Assembly (NCBI GenBank): GCA_030429625.1
Contig: JAUIFA010000004.1
Location: 141,568-205,567 of the forward strand
Direction: 5' to 3'
Length of the DNA: 64,000 nucleotides
From: Alphaproteobacteria bacterium
Lineage (GTDB): Bacteria > Pseudomonadota > Alphaproteobacteria > Rickettsiales > UBA8987
Shown here: piece by piece, positions 62,915 to 64,000 of the stretch
Layout of the letters: each line of letters begins with the position of its first letter
How positions within the stretch are numbered: position 1 is the stretch's first letter
Program-made: the position numbers and the translations under genes
Notes under the pieces: model-generated
What the model saw: the letters and a program-made list of their open reading frames with translations, nothing else
Databases searched by the model: none
What the model was told of the DNA's origin: nothing

Positions 62915-64000
62915 CTAAGCAGCACGTTTATTTTCAAGCTCTTCACGCACTTGCTGTGCTGCGCTTGTCATCAACTTCAATGCTTCTTTGACTTCTGGCC
63001 AGCCGCGGGTTTTAAGACCACAGTCTGGATTGACCCAAAGTTGTTCAGGCTTTAACACTTCCAGTGCTTTGTGAAGCAAGTTGACCATCTCTTGTTTGCT
63101 TGGTACACGAGGACTGTGAATATCATACACGCCAGGGCCAATTTCGTTTGGATATTTAAACTCAACAAACGCATCCAACAATTCCATTTGTGAACGTGAT
63201 GTTTCAATGGTGATCACATCCGCATCCATTTTAGCAATATGGCTGATGATGTCGTTAAAATCAGAATAACACATGTGGGTGTGGATTTGGGTCTCATCCC
63301 CTACACCGGAAGCAGATACACGGAAAGCTTCAATTGACCAATCGAGATAATGTGCCCAATTGTCACGGCGCAAAGGTAAGCCTTCACGCAGTGCAGCCTC
63401 ATCAATTTGGATGATTTTAATCCCTGCTGTTTCAAGATCCACCACTTCATCACGAATGGCCAGACCAATTTGTTTGCACGTTTCGGATTCGGGTTGATCG
63501 TTACGCACAAAAGACCATTGTAGGATGGTCACCGGACCGGTGAGCATGCCTTTCATGTGTTTTTTGGTGTTGGCTTGTGAAAATTCTGCCCATTTGACCG
63601 TCATTGCTTCAGGACGGGAAACGTCCCCAAAAATAATCGGTGGCTTCACGCAGCGTGAGCCGTAAGACTGTACCCAACCAAATTTGGTAAAGGCAAAGCC
63701 GGAAAGTTTTTCACCAAAATATTCTACCATGTCGGTACGTTCATATTCACCATGAACCAAGACATCCAGCCCAAGTTCTTCTTGAATACGAATAGTACGT
63801 ACGGTTTCTTCTTGTAAGAATTTTTCATATTCTTGAGCGCTGATCTCTCCAGTACGGAATTTTGCGCGCGTAGCCCGCACCTCAGCCGTTTGCGGGAACG
63901 AGCCAATGGTGGTGGTTGGCAAAAGTGGAAGATTAAGAATTGGTCGCTGGATTTCCGCGCGGATAGCATAATCGGAATTGCGCGATTTCATGTCTTCCGT
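62915..64000 (-). CDS. metE: Cobalamin-independent methionine synthase, C-terminal part (runs off the window)
   Basis: The C-terminal catalytic half of MetE, which methylates homocysteine from 5-methyltetrahydropteroyl-triglutamate. The frame continues through the window edge (the last codons read T-E-D before the Met at 63991), so that Met is internal. [14 protein letters not shown] opens the domain. The zinc ligands appear in [10 protein letters not shown] (His, Cys), ITIETSRS (Glu) and [12 protein letters not shown] (Cys). [14 protein letters not shown] is conserved. About 360 residues are visible of an expected 750 or so. Confidence 0.95.
   Translation of the reverse strand, partial: TEDMKSRNSDYAIRAEIQRPILNLPLLPTTTIGSFPQTAEVRATRAKFRTGEISAQEYEKFLQEETVRTIRIQEELGLDVLVHGEYERTDMVEYFGEKLSGFAFTKFGWVQSYGSRCVKPPIIFGDVSRPEAMTVKWAEFSQANTKKHMKGMLTGPVTILQWSFVRNDQPESETCKQIGLAIRDEVVDLETAGIKIIQIDEAALREGLPLRRDNWAHYLDWSIEAFRVSASGVGDETQIHTHMCYSDFNDIISHIAKMDADVITIETSRSQMELLDAFVEFKYPNEIGPGVYDIHSPRVPSKQEMVNLLHKALEVLKPEQLWVNPDCGLKTRGWPEVKEALKLMTSAAQQVREELENKRAA

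Noticed and set aside
62915..63991. A complete 358-residue MetE-like short protein starting at 63991
   Set aside because: The frame continues to the window edge, and the sequence before that Met aligns with the linker of full-length MetE, so the Met is internal. A short stand-alone MetE-like gene cannot be excluded without upstream sequence but is less likely.

Overview
The window looks like the chromosome of an alphaproteobacterium of moderate to low GC content. The lineage evidence is an archaeal-type valyl-tRNA synthetase beside a eukaryote-type (IleS2) isoleucyl-tRNA synthetase, a 1619-residue NAD-dependent glutamate dehydrogenase, ETF:ubiquinone oxidoreductase, a TIGR02186-like protein, a mitochondrial-type CHCC zinc-finger protein, and two intergenic sites that fit the CtrA consensus TTAA-N7-TTAAC. 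Rickettsiales share the two unusual synthetases. However, argJ, dapF, metE and queuosine genes are present, so this is not a strongly reduced obligate parasite. A deep-branching, Micavibrio- or Holospora-like lineage is possible, but the window alone cannot settle it.

Layout. 1-4183 (minus): the 5' part of valS, then a bufferin-type RiPP operon with two DUF2282 precursors, a DUF692/MNIO enzyme, a DUF2063 partner and a DoxX membrane protein. 4421-8663: ileS and an orphan ABC-2 export permease. 9024-11780: a 900-residue RTX-repeat protein with a long leader and a strong terminator. 11884-17018: phoR-phoB facing an ampG/pfkB-type kinase/kdsB operon. 17181-23658: nfeD and an SPFH gene, then yejA, a small ORF, a terminator, yejB and yejE. 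23660-35212: ffh, rsfS, a single-domain response regulator, mutT, argJ, ispH, a nitronate monooxygenase, an SH3 protein, a large protein-kinase-like protein with degenerate motifs, and cysQ. 35345-50477: the large glutamate dehydrogenase, then a long minus-strand block of ybgC, ruvBAC interleaved with two unknown membrane proteins, yebC, mtaB, polA, a lipoprotein and the CHCC protein. 50560-64000: queE-queC, dapF, DUF192, TauE/SafE with TIGR02186 and a Usp, ETF-QO, a degenerate UDG-like protein, a type IV prepilin, yejF, tRNA-Lys, plsY, dprA and the 3' end of metE.

The most striking observation is a dispersed double-hairpin palindromic element of about 75 bp. One copy lies in frame inside valS and another inside ileS. 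Both have the same orientation and reading frame, and both add a related peptide of about 25 residues to the editing (CP1) region. A third, diverged copy is intergenic. This behaves like the palindromic elements of Rickettsia, but I do not recognise the sequence as a described family. Other points worth a second look are a 20-bp perfect hairpin that covers the Shine-Dalgarno sequence of a TTG-started polA, two GTTAAC-N5-GTTAAC boxes upstream of genes of unknown function, a terminator between the binding protein and permeases of the Yej transporter, and the two-precursor bufferin cassette.
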